From Siderastrea radians (lineage: Eukaryota; Cnidaria; Anthozoa; Scleractinia; Rhizangiidae): a DNA stretch of 64,000 bases. The translations under genes were made by a program, and so were the position numbers. The notes beneath the pieces were generated by a model. It was given only the letters and a program-made list of their open reading frames with translations, was not told where the DNA came from and did not search any database. Location of the stretch: assembly GCA_964017195.1 (NCBI GenBank), contig OZ024892.1, positions 19,161,389-19,225,388 of the forward strand. Reading direction: 5' to 3'. Each line of letters opens with the position of its first letter. Position 1 is the first letter of the stretch. Below, one piece after another: positions 53,801-56,801 of this stretch.

Positions 53801-54140
53801 CCATGTCGGCTCATGCCGTGTTGCAGCCTAAACTGAAATACACATACCGCATTGTAGCATGAATTATTCATTGTCTGTTACGTAGTGAGCGTTACTGGAG
53901 GTGAATGAAGTGTTTTTCTTTGCAGAATAGAATCGGTCATTGATCTTCCATTTAAGCTGGCTAATAATCAGCTATTCTCACTGACGAAAAAAAAAACGCG
54001 CGCTATAGCATGCTAGAGATGAAGTGGAAAAACATTTGTTGTTTTCTTCTCCCTTTAGACACAAAGAGCTGGCGCCACAGAAGTATGTTCAACTGGAGCA
54101 AAAACTGAGGAATGACCCACGATTAGCAGAGTATTTCTGA
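2800..54140 (+). CDS. DRC7: DRC7 (CCDC135), dynein regulatory complex subunit 7, complete 18-exon coding region
   Basis: Coding exons: 2800-2864, 8048-8213, 9704-9829, 16990-17184, 19361-19519, 20434-20652, 23005-23127, 23709-23778, 37967-38095, 38706-38834, 39691-39754, 47973-48129, 49176-49391, 50366-50476, 51351-51461, 51894-52088, 52278-52417, 54059-54140. They sum to 2457 bases (818 residues plus TGA), with GT-AG borders and matching phases throughout. The ATG follows an in-frame TAG at 2773. Residues about 120-276 form a transglutaminase-like region (Cys137 in KGNCFDFS, His253 in GLRVHCWV). Residues about 205-235 and 640-800 are charged, coiled-coil-like segments. Family knowledge: DRC7 is an axonemal subunit of the nexin-dynein regulatory complex that controls ciliary bending. 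The animal family is usually about 850-880 residues, so this copy is near full length. No frameshift or stop was seen. Confidence 0.93.
3039..3509. mobile_element. MITE with long terminal inverted repeats and TA target site
   Basis: The left end (from 3039) and the reverse complement of the right end (to 3509) match over about 60 bases. They share CAAATnGAAGCTT and a CCCGGGCA-type GC block. TA dinucleotides flank both ends (3037-3038 and 3510-3511). The interior has no coding signal beyond a chance 73-codon ORF. The TA duplication suggests a Tc1/mariner-like or related transposase, but the family is not identified. Confidence 0.65.
3569..3760 (+). repeat. Minisatellite, four ~50-bp units
   Basis: Four imperfect head-to-tail units each carry CCCCGCCGTCAGGACGGGG followed by CTAGTAATACCCG and a T-run. 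Each unit contains a short self-complementary block (CCCCG...CGGGG), so it could form small hairpins. The T-run grows toward the right. The array is intronic and looks like replication slippage of a GC-rich unit. Confidence 0.85.
3765..5250 (+). repeat. Duplicated compound repeat (two direct copies)
   Basis: The block 3765-4340 recurs as a direct copy at about 4780-5250. Both include CCAGACCTCCGCTCGGTC and GGTGCTAGCGAGCTTTGAAG. Within each copy are two diverged versions of the same ~240-base subunit, seen from the repeated AGCAAG(A/G)A(C/A)GAAGGTGCTAGC and CACGTAAACATTAC motifs. Similar small ORFs (63, 91 and 88 codons) occur in the copies, but they share only the repeat sequence and have no known domain. 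Between the copies is a different repeat with G-runs. This is best read as a dispersed non-coding repeat that was duplicated locally. Confidence 0.65.
5330..5467 (-). repeat. tRNA-derived SINE, Arg-TCT-like head
   Basis: On the minus strand, 5467-5394 folds as a tRNA-like head: a 7-bp acceptor stem, a D-arm with box A (TAGCGCAGTTGGTAGAG) and box B (GGTTCAAATCC). The anticodon-loop position would read TCT (Arg), but the anticodon stem has mismatches at both ends. It is followed by an unrelated tail and a C-rich tract. This favours a SINE over a working tRNA gene. Confidence 0.6.
5690..5912. mobile_element. Truncated TTAA-type MITE, same family as 49558-49949
   Basis: The right end GGAGGCACCATCC abuts TTAA (5913-5916) and is almost identical to the right end of the complete element at 49558-49949. 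The shared interior includes TATCTCTGAAAAATG and AAGATCTGCTTTTTC. The matching left terminus is missing, because sequence before about 5690 belongs to another repeat, also seen near 4690-4770. Confidence 0.6.
6170..6372 (-). repeat. tRNA-derived SINE, Val-CAC-like head
   Basis: On the minus strand, the tRNA-like head (about 6358-6288) contains box A-like GGCGCAGTGGTGAGAGC and box B-like GGTTCAACTCC. The anticodon position reads CAC (Val). The body that follows carries TCTCCGGGTACTCCAG, a motif of the type found in conserved central domains of many invertebrate SINEs. I do not assign a named family. Confidence 0.65.
7590..7695 (+). repeat. TACA/TACC tetranucleotide microsatellite
   Basis: About 100 bases of ACATACAT and CTACCTAC repeats, with an interrupted central part that includes ACGTACGT. 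It is an ordinary microsatellite in DRC7 intron 1, and the ORF across it is a translation of the repeat. Confidence 0.9.
8048..8213 (+). CDS. DRC7: DRC7 exon 2
   Basis: Encodes residues 22-77, with [12 protein letters not shown] and [20 protein letters not shown], a strongly conserved N-terminal block of DRC7. The acceptor is TTTTTCAG at 8040-8047 and the donor GTAATT at 8214. It joins exon 1 in phase (65 + 166 = 231 bases). Confidence 0.9.
8214..9703 (+). other. DRC7: DRC7 intron 2 with MITE-like repeats
   Basis: The intron holds a repeat built on CTCGTAAGCGACCACCTC and GCTGGTCGCTTATGAGA (about 9000-9140, partly repeated near 9470-9605). It also holds a long AT-rich inverted repeat (9222-9366). 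No coding exon was recognised. Confidence 0.6.
9222..9366. repeat. AT-rich inverted repeat (hairpin MITE)
   Basis: The arms share TTGCATATAT, GTTCAAT and TATCCTTGGTT, with their reverse complements on the other side of a centre near 9294. The element has no coding content and is consistent with a small foldback MITE inserted inside the surrounding CGCTTA repeat. Confidence 0.6.
9704..9829 (+). CDS. DRC7: DRC7 exon 3
   Basis: Encodes residues 78-119 ([14 protein letters not shown]...[14 protein letters not shown]), another conserved DRC7 block just before the transglutaminase-like core. The acceptor TAG ends at 9703 and the donor is GTAAGT at 9830. Exactly 42 codons, phase 0 on both sides. 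Confidence 0.92.
10529..13310. mobile_element. EnSpm/CACTA-type DNA transposon, non-autonomous
   Basis: The ends are CACTACCAGGAGCAAAC and its exact reverse complement. The element is flanked by the 3-base duplication TAA (10526-10528 and 13311-13313). CACTA termini with a 3-base duplication define the EnSpm/CACTA superfamily. Next to each end are dense arrays of TTTCACATG and its complement (about 10545-10930 and 12925-13300), like the subterminal transposase-binding repeats of this superfamily. The 2.8-kb body encodes no recognisable transposase and carries a nested hairpin (11068-11206), so the copy depends on an element elsewhere. Confidence 0.85.
11068..11602. repeat. Nested hairpin repeat inside the CACTA element
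   Basis: Two near-complementary arms (about 11068-11130 and 11143-11206) surround a short centre, AGTGAGCGCAGCGAACGAGT. Immediately to the right, TTATTATATGGAG (near 11208) is matched by its reverse complement near 11590. This suggests a second inverted-repeat unit spanning about 11208-11602. Overlapping ORFs on both strands here are only translations of the palindrome. Confidence 0.6.
13320..13910 (-). pseudogene. Possible integrase C-terminal remnant of an LTR retroelement
   Basis: The minus-strand ORF 13879-13526 continues past its stop in a proline-rich frame. It begins with a K/Q-rich stretch followed by [16 protein letters not shown] and a W residue. That order resembles the C-terminal tail of Ty3/gypsy-type integrases (basic linker, small beta-barrel, proline-rich end). 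The resemblance is loose, no catalytic core is present, and the segment is cut on both sides by the CACTA element and a hAT-like element. A chance or host-derived ORF is possible. Confidence 0.3.
13917..14968. mobile_element. hAT-like MITE, 1.05 kb
   Basis: The ends are CAGTGTTCTCC and its exact reverse complement, a typical hAT-style terminus. The flanking octamers GGTGGTGC and GGTGGTGG match at seven of eight positions, compatible with a slightly eroded 8-base duplication. The body has no coding sequence. Confidence 0.6.
14985..16890 (+). repeat. Diverged ~85-bp satellite array
   Basis: More than twenty imperfect units of about 80-90 bases run head to tail. Each unit has recognisable parts: CCACAGTCCTGTC, ATGGCTCATGGCCAGT, CGACTCTGCAGTCCATGG and CCCAGTCCA. 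Unit length and order vary, and some units lack parts. Several ORFs on both strands are repeat translations. The array occupies the right end of intron 3, stopping about 100 bases before exon 4. Confidence 0.9.
16990..17184 (+). CDS. DRC7: DRC7 exon 4, transglutaminase-like cysteine exon
   Basis: Encodes residues 120-184, with [20 protein letters not shown] then [17 protein letters not shown], the signature of the DRC7 transglutaminase-like domain. Cys137 in GNCFDF sits at the nucleophile position of that fold. Whether DRC7 is catalytically active is not known to me. The acceptor CTGCAG ends at 16989, the donor GTTAGT is at 17185, and phase is 0 on both sides. Confidence 0.95.
17451..18265 (-). 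pseudogene. Penelope-like element 3' part with GIY-YIG endonuclease (left copy)
   Basis: The minus-strand ORF (18265 down to 17633) encodes the end of the reverse-transcriptase thumb, a Cys-containing linker ([20 protein letters not shown]) and a GIY-YIG nuclease with the FYIG and R...H/E residues. This is the C-terminal architecture of Penelope-like retroelements. Most of the reverse transcriptase is missing (5' truncation). The non-coding 3' end reaches about 17451. The first ~16 codons of the longer ORF starting at 18313 belong to the opposite copy and are not part of the element. Confidence 0.85.
18266..18982 (+). pseudogene. Penelope-like element 3' part (right copy, inverted, with stop codon)
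   Basis: The plus strand repeats the left copy in reverse orientation, starting further downstream in the element, so it is more 5'-truncated. It is nearly identical, but a 3-base insertion after the FYIG motif turns GGTAAAACA into GGTAATTAAACA and creates an in-frame TAA. The 3' non-coding end, including CATACGAAACGTCAAG, is retained to about 18982. Together the two copies form a head-to-head inverted repeat. Confidence 0.85.
19361..19519 (+). CDS. DRC7: DRC7 exon 5
   Basis: Encodes residues 185-237: [17 protein letters not shown], then a Lys/Glu-rich helix ([19 protein letters not shown]). This matches the charged insert that separates the Cys and His parts of the DRC7 transglutaminase-like region. 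The acceptor TTTTTGTAG ends at 19360 and the donor GTAAGT is at 19520. Confidence 0.92.
19630..19908 (-). repeat. tRNA-derived SINE (third head type)
   Basis: On the minus strand the head (about 19905-19835) has GGGCGCAGTGGTGTAGAGG (box A-like) and GGTTCGAGACC (box B-like). The body includes GACTAGCATCCCATCCAGGG and ends near 19630. It interrupts DRC7 intron 5. The plus-strand 87-codon ORF here is a translation of the SINE. Confidence 0.65.
20434..20652 (+). CDS. DRC7: DRC7 exon 6, transglutaminase-like histidine exon
   Basis: Encodes residues 238-310, with [46 protein letters not shown]. His253 and the acidic residue in FFIETLTG (Glu272) occupy the positions of the second and third catalytic residues of transglutaminase-like folds. 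My recollection is that vertebrate DRC7 has Asp at the latter position. The acceptor TTTAAG ends at 20433 and the donor GTAACA is at 20653. Confidence 0.94.
20940..21400 (-). pseudogene. Decayed Penelope-like GIY-YIG endonuclease remnant
   Basis: On the minus strand one frame reads [11 protein letters not shown], a stop, then [14 protein letters not shown], and later [20 protein letters not shown]. This is the layout of the Penelope-type endonuclease: conserved linker, YIGET motif, then a D/H-rich C-terminal part. A stop codon lies between the linker and the YIG motif, and the ends are not preserved. It is a different, older lineage than the pair at 17451-18982. Confidence 0.55.
21715..21785 (-). 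repeat. Weak tRNA-like segment (possible SINE head)
   Basis: On the minus strand GGCGTGACGG...CGCGCTTAACTGC resembles a D-arm, and GGTCCTGGTTCGATTCTCAG contains a good box B. The acceptor stem is not convincing. It is probably the head of an old SINE rather than a functional tRNA. Confidence 0.3.
23005..23127 (+). CDS. DRC7: DRC7 exon 7
   Basis: Encodes residues 311-351 ([16 protein letters not shown]... DPLDIDDDE). The DLGD..KWE block is conserved in DRC7, and the acidic end matches the acidic linker of other family members. The acceptor AACAG ends at 23004, the donor GTACTG is at 23128, and the length is 41 codons. Confidence 0.9.
23165..23505 (+). repeat. Minisatellite, ~65-bp unit, five to six copies
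   Basis: Repeated units carry CCTCCCAT(C/T)(A/G)CCATTGT, AAGGG(A/G)TG(T/C)AGGCAGAG and ATGGGATGGATA. ORFs on both strands over this stretch are repeat translations. It fills most of the short intron 7. Confidence 0.85.
23709..23778 (+). CDS. DRC7: DRC7 exon 8
   Basis: Encodes residues 352-374 plus one base ([20 protein letters not shown]...), matching the acidic-to-PxSWV block of DRC7. The acceptor TTTTTCAG ends at 23708 and the donor is GTGGGT at 23779. The single leftover G joins AA of exon 9 to give Glu375, which confirms both splice sites. Confidence 0.88.
26590..27060 (+). pseudogene. THAP-domain coding fragment, broken
   Basis: In the plus strand one frame reads [20 protein letters not shown] and [12 protein letters not shown], the middle of a THAP zinc-finger domain (R..W..A..R.DF, then C..HF..G). 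The next expected block appears in another frame as FNPD, stop, [11 protein letters not shown], where most THAP domains have NPDWVP(T/S)L. So there is at least one frameshift, and a stop replaces the conserved tryptophan. A basic helix ([20 protein letters not shown]) follows. THAP domains often sit at the N-terminus of P-element, DDE-type or host DNA-binding proteins. Which of these this was cannot be told. Confidence 0.6.
28470..28735 (+). repeat. Old dispersed repeat, inverted relative to 31140-34565
   Basis: This segment contains CACTTTATGATAAAAGC, AAGATTAGAGGCAATCCGG and AAAATGGCTGCCGCC. Read in reverse complement, the same landmarks occur at 34420-34560 and, beyond the hAT-like insertion, at 31140-31240. 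The two copies are clearly diverged. A conserved order on both sides of the insertion shows that this is one repeat family. Confidence 0.55.
28963..29110 (+). repeat. Tandem duplication of a ~75-bp unit
   Basis: Two adjacent, nearly identical units contain TTTTTCCTGGGGGCTGATAA, GGCCAGAAATG and CGTCTTGAATTAGGTCTTG. The high similarity implies a recent local duplication. Confidence 0.85.
29695..31063 (-). mobile_element. Mutator-like element copy A (1.37 kb)
   Basis: The termini are TAACCTGCGATCAGGC and its reverse complement. Both ends also fold on themselves, because an inner complement (ATAGAGCCTGATAC near 29765) follows the left end. The interior is homologous, in opposite orientation, to copy B at 46222-47588. 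The minus-strand reading gives [15 protein letters not shown] and [16 protein letters not shown], both decayed, and no transposase is recognised. The flanking nonamers (CTCAGCGCG and GAATTCAGT) do not match, unlike those of copy B. Confidence 0.7.
31245..34421. mobile_element. Large hAT-like element (3.2 kb) with subterminal GTCTCG repeats
   Basis: The termini are AGGGGTGGCGAATGGT and its reverse complement. The 6-base duplication CCAGCT (31239-31244 and 34422-34427) flanks them. Removing the element plus one duplication rejoins an older repeat also found at 28470-28735, which confirms the borders. Both subterminal zones contain strings of GTCTCGG/GTCTCGCA-type repeats. Minus-strand ORFs inside (33201-32929 and 32648-32409) look protein-like but are not recognised. 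The hAT assignment rests on terminus style and is less certain than the borders. Confidence 0.7.
32409..33201 (-). other. Unrecognised ORF fragments inside the hAT-like element
   Basis: Two minus-strand ORFs (90 and 79 codons), with a third open stretch between them ([20 protein letters not shown]), suggest the remains of one protein interrupted by frameshifts. The composition is protein-like. I see no BED finger, RNase-H motifs or hAT dimerisation motif. They may be decayed transposon sequence or a captured gene fragment. Confidence 0.3.
34645..35299. mobile_element. TTAA-flanked MITE, first of a chain of three
   Basis: The ends are GGTCATTCCCC and its exact reverse complement, directly flanked by TTAA at 34641-34644 and 35300-35303. 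The right part is related to about 50995-51150 (both have CAGTAAGGATGCG). TTAA duplications are produced by piggyBac and Kolobok transposases. The right-hand TTAA is shared with the next element. Confidence 0.75.
35304..37099. mobile_element. TTAA-flanked element (1.8 kb), second of the chain
   Basis: The left end (C)CAGTCCAGAGCATTTCC and the reverse complement of the right end match over about 30 bases, differing by one C at the tip. TTAA flanks both sides (35300-35303 and 37100-37103). It contains a 148-codon minus-strand ORF (36872-36426) with no recognised domain. No piggyBac DDD catalytic pattern could be seen. Confidence 0.75.
37104..37688. mobile_element. piggyBac-type MITE, third of the chain
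   Basis: The ends are CCCTATTCTGCCTGGG and its exact reverse complement. TTAA flanks them at 37100-37103 and 37689-37692. A TTAA target with CCC-starting termini is the hallmark of piggyBac elements. The 585-base body has a long G-run near 37141-37158 and no coding sequence. It is a non-autonomous copy. Confidence 0.85.
37967..38095 (+). CDS. DRC7: DRC7 exon 9
   Basis: Starts with AA, which completes Glu375, then encodes residues 376-417 ([38 protein letters not shown]) plus one base. The RCP.GKK..YK.AK.EK.A block is highly conserved in DRC7. The acceptor is a pyrimidine tract then AAAAG ending at 37966, and the donor is GTGAGT at 38096. Confidence 0.92.
38706..38834 (+). CDS. DRC7: DRC7 exon 10
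   Basis: Completes Leu418 and encodes residues 419-460 ([33 protein letters not shown]) plus one base. The E(Y/F)F.PGR block is conserved in DRC7. The acceptor ATTAG ends at 38705 and the donor is GTTGGT at 38835. Confidence 0.9.
38952..39491. mobile_element. TIR MITE with CACTAGGGGACC ends
   Basis: The ends CACTAGGGGACCATTCA and CACTAGGGGACCGTTCA (right end, reverse complement) face each other across 540 bases. The CACTA start recalls EnSpm elements, but the flanking trinucleotides do not match. A shorter definition with TA at each end (38957-39486) is equally possible. The interior contains two G-runs and a chance 98-codon ORF. Confidence 0.65.
39691..39754 (+). CDS. DRC7: DRC7 exon 11
   Basis: Short 64-base exon. 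It completes Glu461 and encodes residues 462-481 ([20 protein letters not shown]) plus two bases. The HxYK...D..I.FY pattern fits DRC7. The acceptor TTTTATAG ends at 39690 and the donor is GTGAGG at 39755. Phase fit with both neighbours supports it despite its size. Confidence 0.85.
40820..41005 (+). mobile_element. Penelope-type 3' end remnant
   Basis: It contains GTGACGAATGGCTAACGCTC followed by GAAACGTCAGC and GGTGGCTCAATTTACC. The run of a small stem, then CGAAACGTCA, matches the 3' end of the Penelope-like pair in intron 4 (GCATACGAAACGTCAAG). No coding part remains. Confidence 0.45.
41390..41423. repeat. Perfect GC-rich hairpin
   Basis: The 15-base arm GGCTCCCTTCCCTCC (41390-41404) is followed by ATGG and its exact complement (41409-41423). 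Each strand of the arm is almost purely purine or purely pyrimidine. It is of unknown origin, in intron 11. Confidence 0.6.
44228..44458 (-). pseudogene. Possible N-terminal fragment of a repeat-encoded protein
   Basis: The minus-strand ORF begins with ATG and encodes an acidic, serine-rich start ([20 protein letters not shown]), then RQVYLVTY, then diverges into a lysine-rich tail. A sharp acidic start followed by a short hydrophobic block looks like a real N-terminus that has lost its continuation. I recall similar N-termini in uncharacterised, multi-copy coral proteins but cannot verify this. The plus-strand ORFs overlapping it are shadows. Confidence 0.3.
45300..45494 (-). repeat. tRNA-derived SINE (fourth head type)
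   Basis: On the minus strand 45494-45423 folds as a tRNA-like head: acceptor GGCTTGT with GCAAGCC, box A TAGCTCAATTGGTTAGAGCG and box B GGTTCGAATCCC. The loop would read GGT, but the base before it is C instead of the invariant T. The body continues to about 45300 with GCAACTGCATAAGTTGCG and ends in an AT-rich palindrome near 45300-45335. Confidence 0.65.
45545..45748 (-). repeat. Second SINE copy, folded back on itself
   Basis: It repeats the body of the neighbouring SINE (GCAACTTATGCAGTTGCG, then GGCTTGCCGGGATTCGAAC). Instead of continuing into the tRNA head, it switches into the reverse complement of its own body (about 45692-45740). The result is a hairpin joined exactly in box B. Confidence 0.65.
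46222..47588 (+). mobile_element. Mutator-like element copy B (1.37 kb) with perfect 9-bp duplication
   Basis: The element starts TAACCTGCGATCAGGC and ends with its reverse complement. It is flanked by the identical nonamer GAGTAACCC at 46213-46221 and 47589-47597. The interior matches copy A in inverted orientation. Decayed plus-strand ORFs include [15 protein letters not shown] (in 46398-46664) and [14 protein letters not shown] (in 47312-47578), each with a counterpart in copy A. The 9-base duplication points to a Mutator-type transposase, which is not encoded here. Confidence 0.8.
47973..48129 (+). CDS. DRC7: DRC7 exon 12
   Basis: Completes Ser482 and encodes residues 483-534 ([42 protein letters not shown]). 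This R.DGL..REE..P..MTE.Y..R.DFL.YR...FG.RVKK block is diagnostic of DRC7. The acceptor TTTTCAG ends at 47972 and the donor is GTACGT at 48130. Confidence 0.95.
48130..49175 (+). other. DRC7: DRC7 intron 12 with CGCAAGT-rich block
   Basis: The central part (about 48465-48795) is GC-richer than its surroundings. It is dense in ACTTGCG, CGCAAGT and GCAAGTC motifs on both strands, suggesting many short imperfect inverted repeats. The three overlapping ORFs of 64-112 codons here have no recognisable domain. Confidence 0.5.
49176..49391 (+). CDS. DRC7: DRC7 exon 13
   Basis: Encodes residues 535-606 ([57 protein letters not shown]). The [15 protein letters not shown] blocks are conserved in DRC7. 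The acceptor AACAG ends at 49175, the donor GTGCTG is at 49392, and the exon is 72 codons in phase 0. Confidence 0.94.
49558..49949. mobile_element. TTAA-flanked MITE (392 bp)
   Basis: The ends GGACGGTGCCTCC and GGAGGCACCGTCC are exact inverted repeats. They are flanked by TTAA at 49554-49557 and 49950-49953. Inner arms are also complementary (AGCAGATCTTAGCAAGGG against its counterpart near 49876), so the element is largely palindromic. A partial relative ends at 5912. Confidence 0.8.
50366..50476 (+). CDS. DRC7: DRC7 exon 14
   Basis: Encodes residues 607-643 ([20 protein letters not shown] then an acidic stretch). The hydrophobic-acidic pattern fits the start of the C-terminal helical part. 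The acceptor TTTTACAG ends at 50365, the donor GTAACC is at 50477, and the length is 37 codons. Confidence 0.87.
50477..51350 (+). other. DRC7: DRC7 intron 14 with a relative of the 34645-35299 MITE
   Basis: About 50995-51150 carries AAAGAAGATAGGTCGCCATG and CAGTAAGGATGCGCAAGGC and ends in CGCCTTAA. These resemble the right half and TTAA end of the element at 34645-35299. No matching left terminus was found. The two ORFs over 50540-50800 are not recognised. Confidence 0.5.
51351..51461 (+). CDS. DRC7: DRC7 exon 15
   Basis: Encodes residues 644-680 ([37 protein letters not shown]). The EIL.LR..EE.A..L..S.YDT.RNEK pattern is a strong DRC7 match. The acceptor TTGGCAG ends at 51350, the donor GTATGA is at 51462, and the length is 37 codons. 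Confidence 0.94.
51894..52088 (+). CDS. DRC7: DRC7 exon 16
   Basis: Encodes residues 681-745, including [35 protein letters not shown] and QARFEK, nearly invariant in DRC7 and predicted to be coiled-coil. The acceptor CAACAG ends at 51893, the donor GTTTGT is at 52089, and the exon is 65 codons. Confidence 0.96.
52278..52417 (+). CDS. DRC7: DRC7 exon 17
   Basis: Encodes residues 746-791 ([40 protein letters not shown]) plus two bases. It continues the C-terminal coiled coil. The acceptor ATCACAG ends at 52277 and the donor GTTTAA is at 52418, a weak donor beyond its first bases. Phase and protein match into exon 18 support it. Confidence 0.93.
52924..53788. mobile_element. Mutator-like element with long TIRs and 9-bp duplication
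   Basis: The element starts TAGCCTGCGAGCAGGCTCTC and ends with its reverse complement. The inverted repeats extend about 140-160 bases, with small indels. The identical nonamer TCCCGCGAC flanks it (52915-52923 and 53789-53797). Long TIRs and a 9-base duplication fit Mutator-like elements. The interior carries a 101-105-codon plus-strand ORF with paired cysteines. It inserted in intron 17, between exons 17 and 18. Confidence 0.87.
53233..53538 (+). CDS. Zinc-finger-like (ZAD-type) ORF carried by the Mutator-like element
   Basis: From ATG at 53233 the ORF encodes about 101 residues: [24 protein letters not shown], and [15 protein letters not shown]. The CxxC...CxxC spacing (about 57 residues between pairs) resembles the ZAD zinc-binding domain. 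I recall similar KASGHCRIC starts in many uncharacterised coral proteins, which cannot be verified here. The ORF ends just inside the right TIR and has no further domain. It may be the first exon of the autonomous element's protein or a captured gene fragment. Confidence 0.45.
   Translation: MEGSEERVLTPKKVVNKASGHCRICSCSFLVKYGTGKSGRMSTENLFEVSNRDGSRGQVLATMCENIGIYFVKLSSLSSRVCNSCARKIRNLCILIEPYAY
54059..54140 (+). CDS. DRC7: DRC7 exon 18 (stop exon)
   Basis: Completes Arg792 and encodes residues 793-818 ([26 protein letters not shown]), then TGA at 54138-54140. The RHKELAP.KY..LE.KL..DPRL ending is the conserved DRC7 C-terminus. The acceptor CCCTTTAG ends at 54058. Confidence 0.95.
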
Positions 54141-54419
54141 TCTGTTGAAGATGTCGAATTTTGTATAAAAATGTATATTTCACTTTCAGCGTTTTGCGTG
54201 TTGGTTTAGTTAAACAAAACAAATTGAAACAAAGATTTACGAGTATCAATCGCCTCAAATGTATTGTCCCCTTATGTGTAATGCAAACGAAGGTAAATTA
54301 CTTTGTTGCTTTGTTGACTTCCAGAAACAATCGATTCTATTTGGCACGAAGGTTTCTTTCTGAATTTAAATTACGACAAAACAGGCGGTCGTTTTTATCA
54401 CCTCGTCTCAGACATGTAC

Positions 54420-54425
54420 AATAAA
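54420..54425 (+). terminator. DRC7: Candidate DRC7 polyadenylation signal
   Basis: The first AATAAA after the DRC7 stop codon lies 280 bases downstream. I saw no AATAAA or ATTAAA between the stop and this site. The cleavage site itself cannot be placed from sequence alone. Confidence 0.45.
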
Positions 54426-54454
54426 TCAAAATACGCCATAATGGTGGTCAAAGA

Positions 54455-55150
54455 CCCAATTTAGTTGAATGTAATAGGGGTGTTAGACAAGAAGAATACA
54501 TCCCTTTCGCCCTTTTATTCAACTTATATCTAAATGAACTCCCGCAAATTTTAGACTCTCCAGACATGCACCCAATAATATTACCGAATGGGCTATCATT
54601 TATTGTTTGTTATACACGGACGGCTTGATATTGCGAGAAATGGCTGATAACAATTAATCTGAAGAACACAAAAACACAGTCGTGAACCCACATGGGAAAA
54701 ATATTGTTTCTTTCTAAATGGGAAAGAAATTGACAATGCCCAGGTATATACTTACCTTGACACAACCTTTTATTCAAATGGTAATTTCTCAATTTCGAAA
54801 TAAAGATGTGCAGGAAAAGCTAGAAGGTCAATATTTGCGTGCAAGAAATATCTCGACTTTAAAAACTTGCAGCAAACTTTTTGATGCCCTTTTTTTCTTG
54901 CCATGCTGTTACACAGCTCAGAGGTCCGGTGTCATATTTCAATATCGACCCAAGAAATGGGAAAAGACCCCATCACAAAACTCGGTATCCTCGCGCGATC
55001 CAGATTTCACTTTGAATAGCCAATGCCAACATCTTAAACTGTGGCGTATGGCCGAAAAAAATACAAGAATAAAAAAAAATCCGTATGTTTGTGTTCAACT
55101 AATTACGTCAGCTGTAGATTTCCCTCTTCCACGTTATGACATCATGTAAC
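54455..55150 (+). pseudogene. Decayed LINE reverse transcriptase fragment
   Basis: The plus strand shows the order of a non-LTR reverse transcriptase: GVRQ then FALLFNLYLNELPQ, a hydrophobic block where the YADD box should be (destroyed), a LK(N/K)TK block, and a FLNGKEI/YTYLGT-like block. The frame shifts several times and stops interrupt it. The motif style suggests a CR1/L2/Jockey-group LINE. It starts right after the putative DRC7 polyadenylation signal. Confidence 0.6.
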
Positions 55151-56689
55151 AAGCCATCTTGTCAAAACTAATATCTATTGCTCCATTGTTCCGGCTCACA
55201 TAAAACGGCTTCACATAAGTTTGTTAAGTTACTATCGTCTCCACTGGCAGACCACCCTATGTGTTCGTGGTTAATAATTGTTGGCATAAGACGACGTTGA
55301 AATCAATGGCGCGTATAGAAGAAATACTAATATAGAGAAACATTACGTCGGCTTCGATTTACTACAAAATATAAAATTTACTCTAAATGATTTACTGAAT
55401 AAAAGTTATTATTAAAAACTGGACTAGGTATATTGGATTTCTAGCATTTTGATTGGCTCATCGGAGCTAGGCTATCAGCTCATATACCTGCTGCGACCAA
55501 ATATGGTCAATGAACACTCAACAACAAAGTGAGCTGAAAGTTTTTTCCTCGCGAGCAACCCGGCGAGAAAAATGGACGAGAAAAATCACTTGCCAGCAAA
55601 TTTAAATTAAGCAGAAATTCCAACAACGTCACCAACAAGCACCACCAACAGCGTCGTCTAACACAAGCCAAAATTGTTTGAAGAAACTGTGCAGAAATAG
55701 AAATTTAAGCATTAAGCGTTGTGTTTACAATTAATTTCTTTCATCGATCGTCACGTCGATCATTGAAATTGAACAAACGGTAGGTATTATCAGAAAGGAT
55801 TTCCACTTCAAAATATCAAGACAAGACATAAAATAAAACACAATGAAATGGGGCTGGACCATTTAATAAAAACTATCACACATTTATGGCGAGTCGGTGC
55901 GAAAATCACGAAGCACTGTCTAAACAAGTGCTAAAACAAAATACAGCTGCAAACTACCAAGAAGGAAGGAAGGGCGAGATTGTTTTTCGGCTTTAACATG
56001 CAAAATCAGGACACTGGTTTACCTGCACTTGTTGTAGCTCTGTGTTCCAACAGGTGGAAGTGCTCAAATAGAAATTGGATGCCATGTAAACGGAGTTGAA
56101 TCGCTTTTCCAGTTGTTTGAATGTTGTTTTTACCATTCCGTCCGCAACCTCTAAACCGAGAACAACTGCATTTTGCGCTTTGCGTTTAACAAACTATGAT
56201 GGTGAATTCTAATGTTCCTCGCTACAGTAATCTTGCTTCTGAGCTGCATAGAAAATACCTCTTCAAGTTCAACTGTTCAAATTTGTTCTGTCTTCAGTTC
56301 GATCAAACACGCACATGATGGCTCCGTTGTGCGAACAGATTACAAACTTGTTCAGTTTCAACTCCAGCAGCTATATGGTGAAATTGTACAGCTTCAATCC
56401 GCTTCGAACGATGATTACAACAATGTTCAGGAAAAATCAAACATGTACCATATTTCAGAGACAATAATTAGAAGATTTTTTTCCAAAACGTGTGCTACTT
56501 TGGTCACTTTCGAGCAGTTTTCATTGATTCATTCAACTTTGCAATGAAACGCTGCAACACTTCGCAAGGTTTTGGCGCCTTTTTCGTTCAGTCATGTGAT
56601 CGATTCTTGTTCCGCTTAAATTTCTTTTCTCATTTTTCCCGTTCTTTCTGATTTTTTTTTTCTAAATAGTGGTTAAGTTTTTAATAAAA
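55151..56689. other. Intergenic stretch without recognised gene
   Basis: It includes sequence near 55430-55520 (TTTCTAGCATTTTGATTGGC) that looks like a transposon terminus, a short MDEKNHLPANLN reading and a 111-codon plus-strand ORF (56212-56547) with no known domain. I could not close an inverted-repeat pair around it. Confidence 0.4.
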
Positions 56690-56801
56690 CAATTATTCTA
56701 CTCGGGCTTGCTGGATATCAAATGATTATAACAAACTCGGCGCTACGCGCCTCGTTGGTTATCTATCATTCGATATCCAGCAAGCCCGAGTAGAATAATT
56801 G
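56690..56801. repeat. Hairpin MITE (112 bp)
   Basis: The arms begin CAATTATTCTACTCGGGC and are complementary over about 45 bases, with a few mismatches. The short centre contains GGCGCTACGCGCC. There is no coding content. Confidence 0.75.

Noticed and set aside
54161..54424. 87-codon ORF just after the DRC7 stop as an extra coding exon
   Set aside because: The DRC7 C-terminus is already complete at 54140, and this frame has no family resemblance. It is read as 3' UTR.
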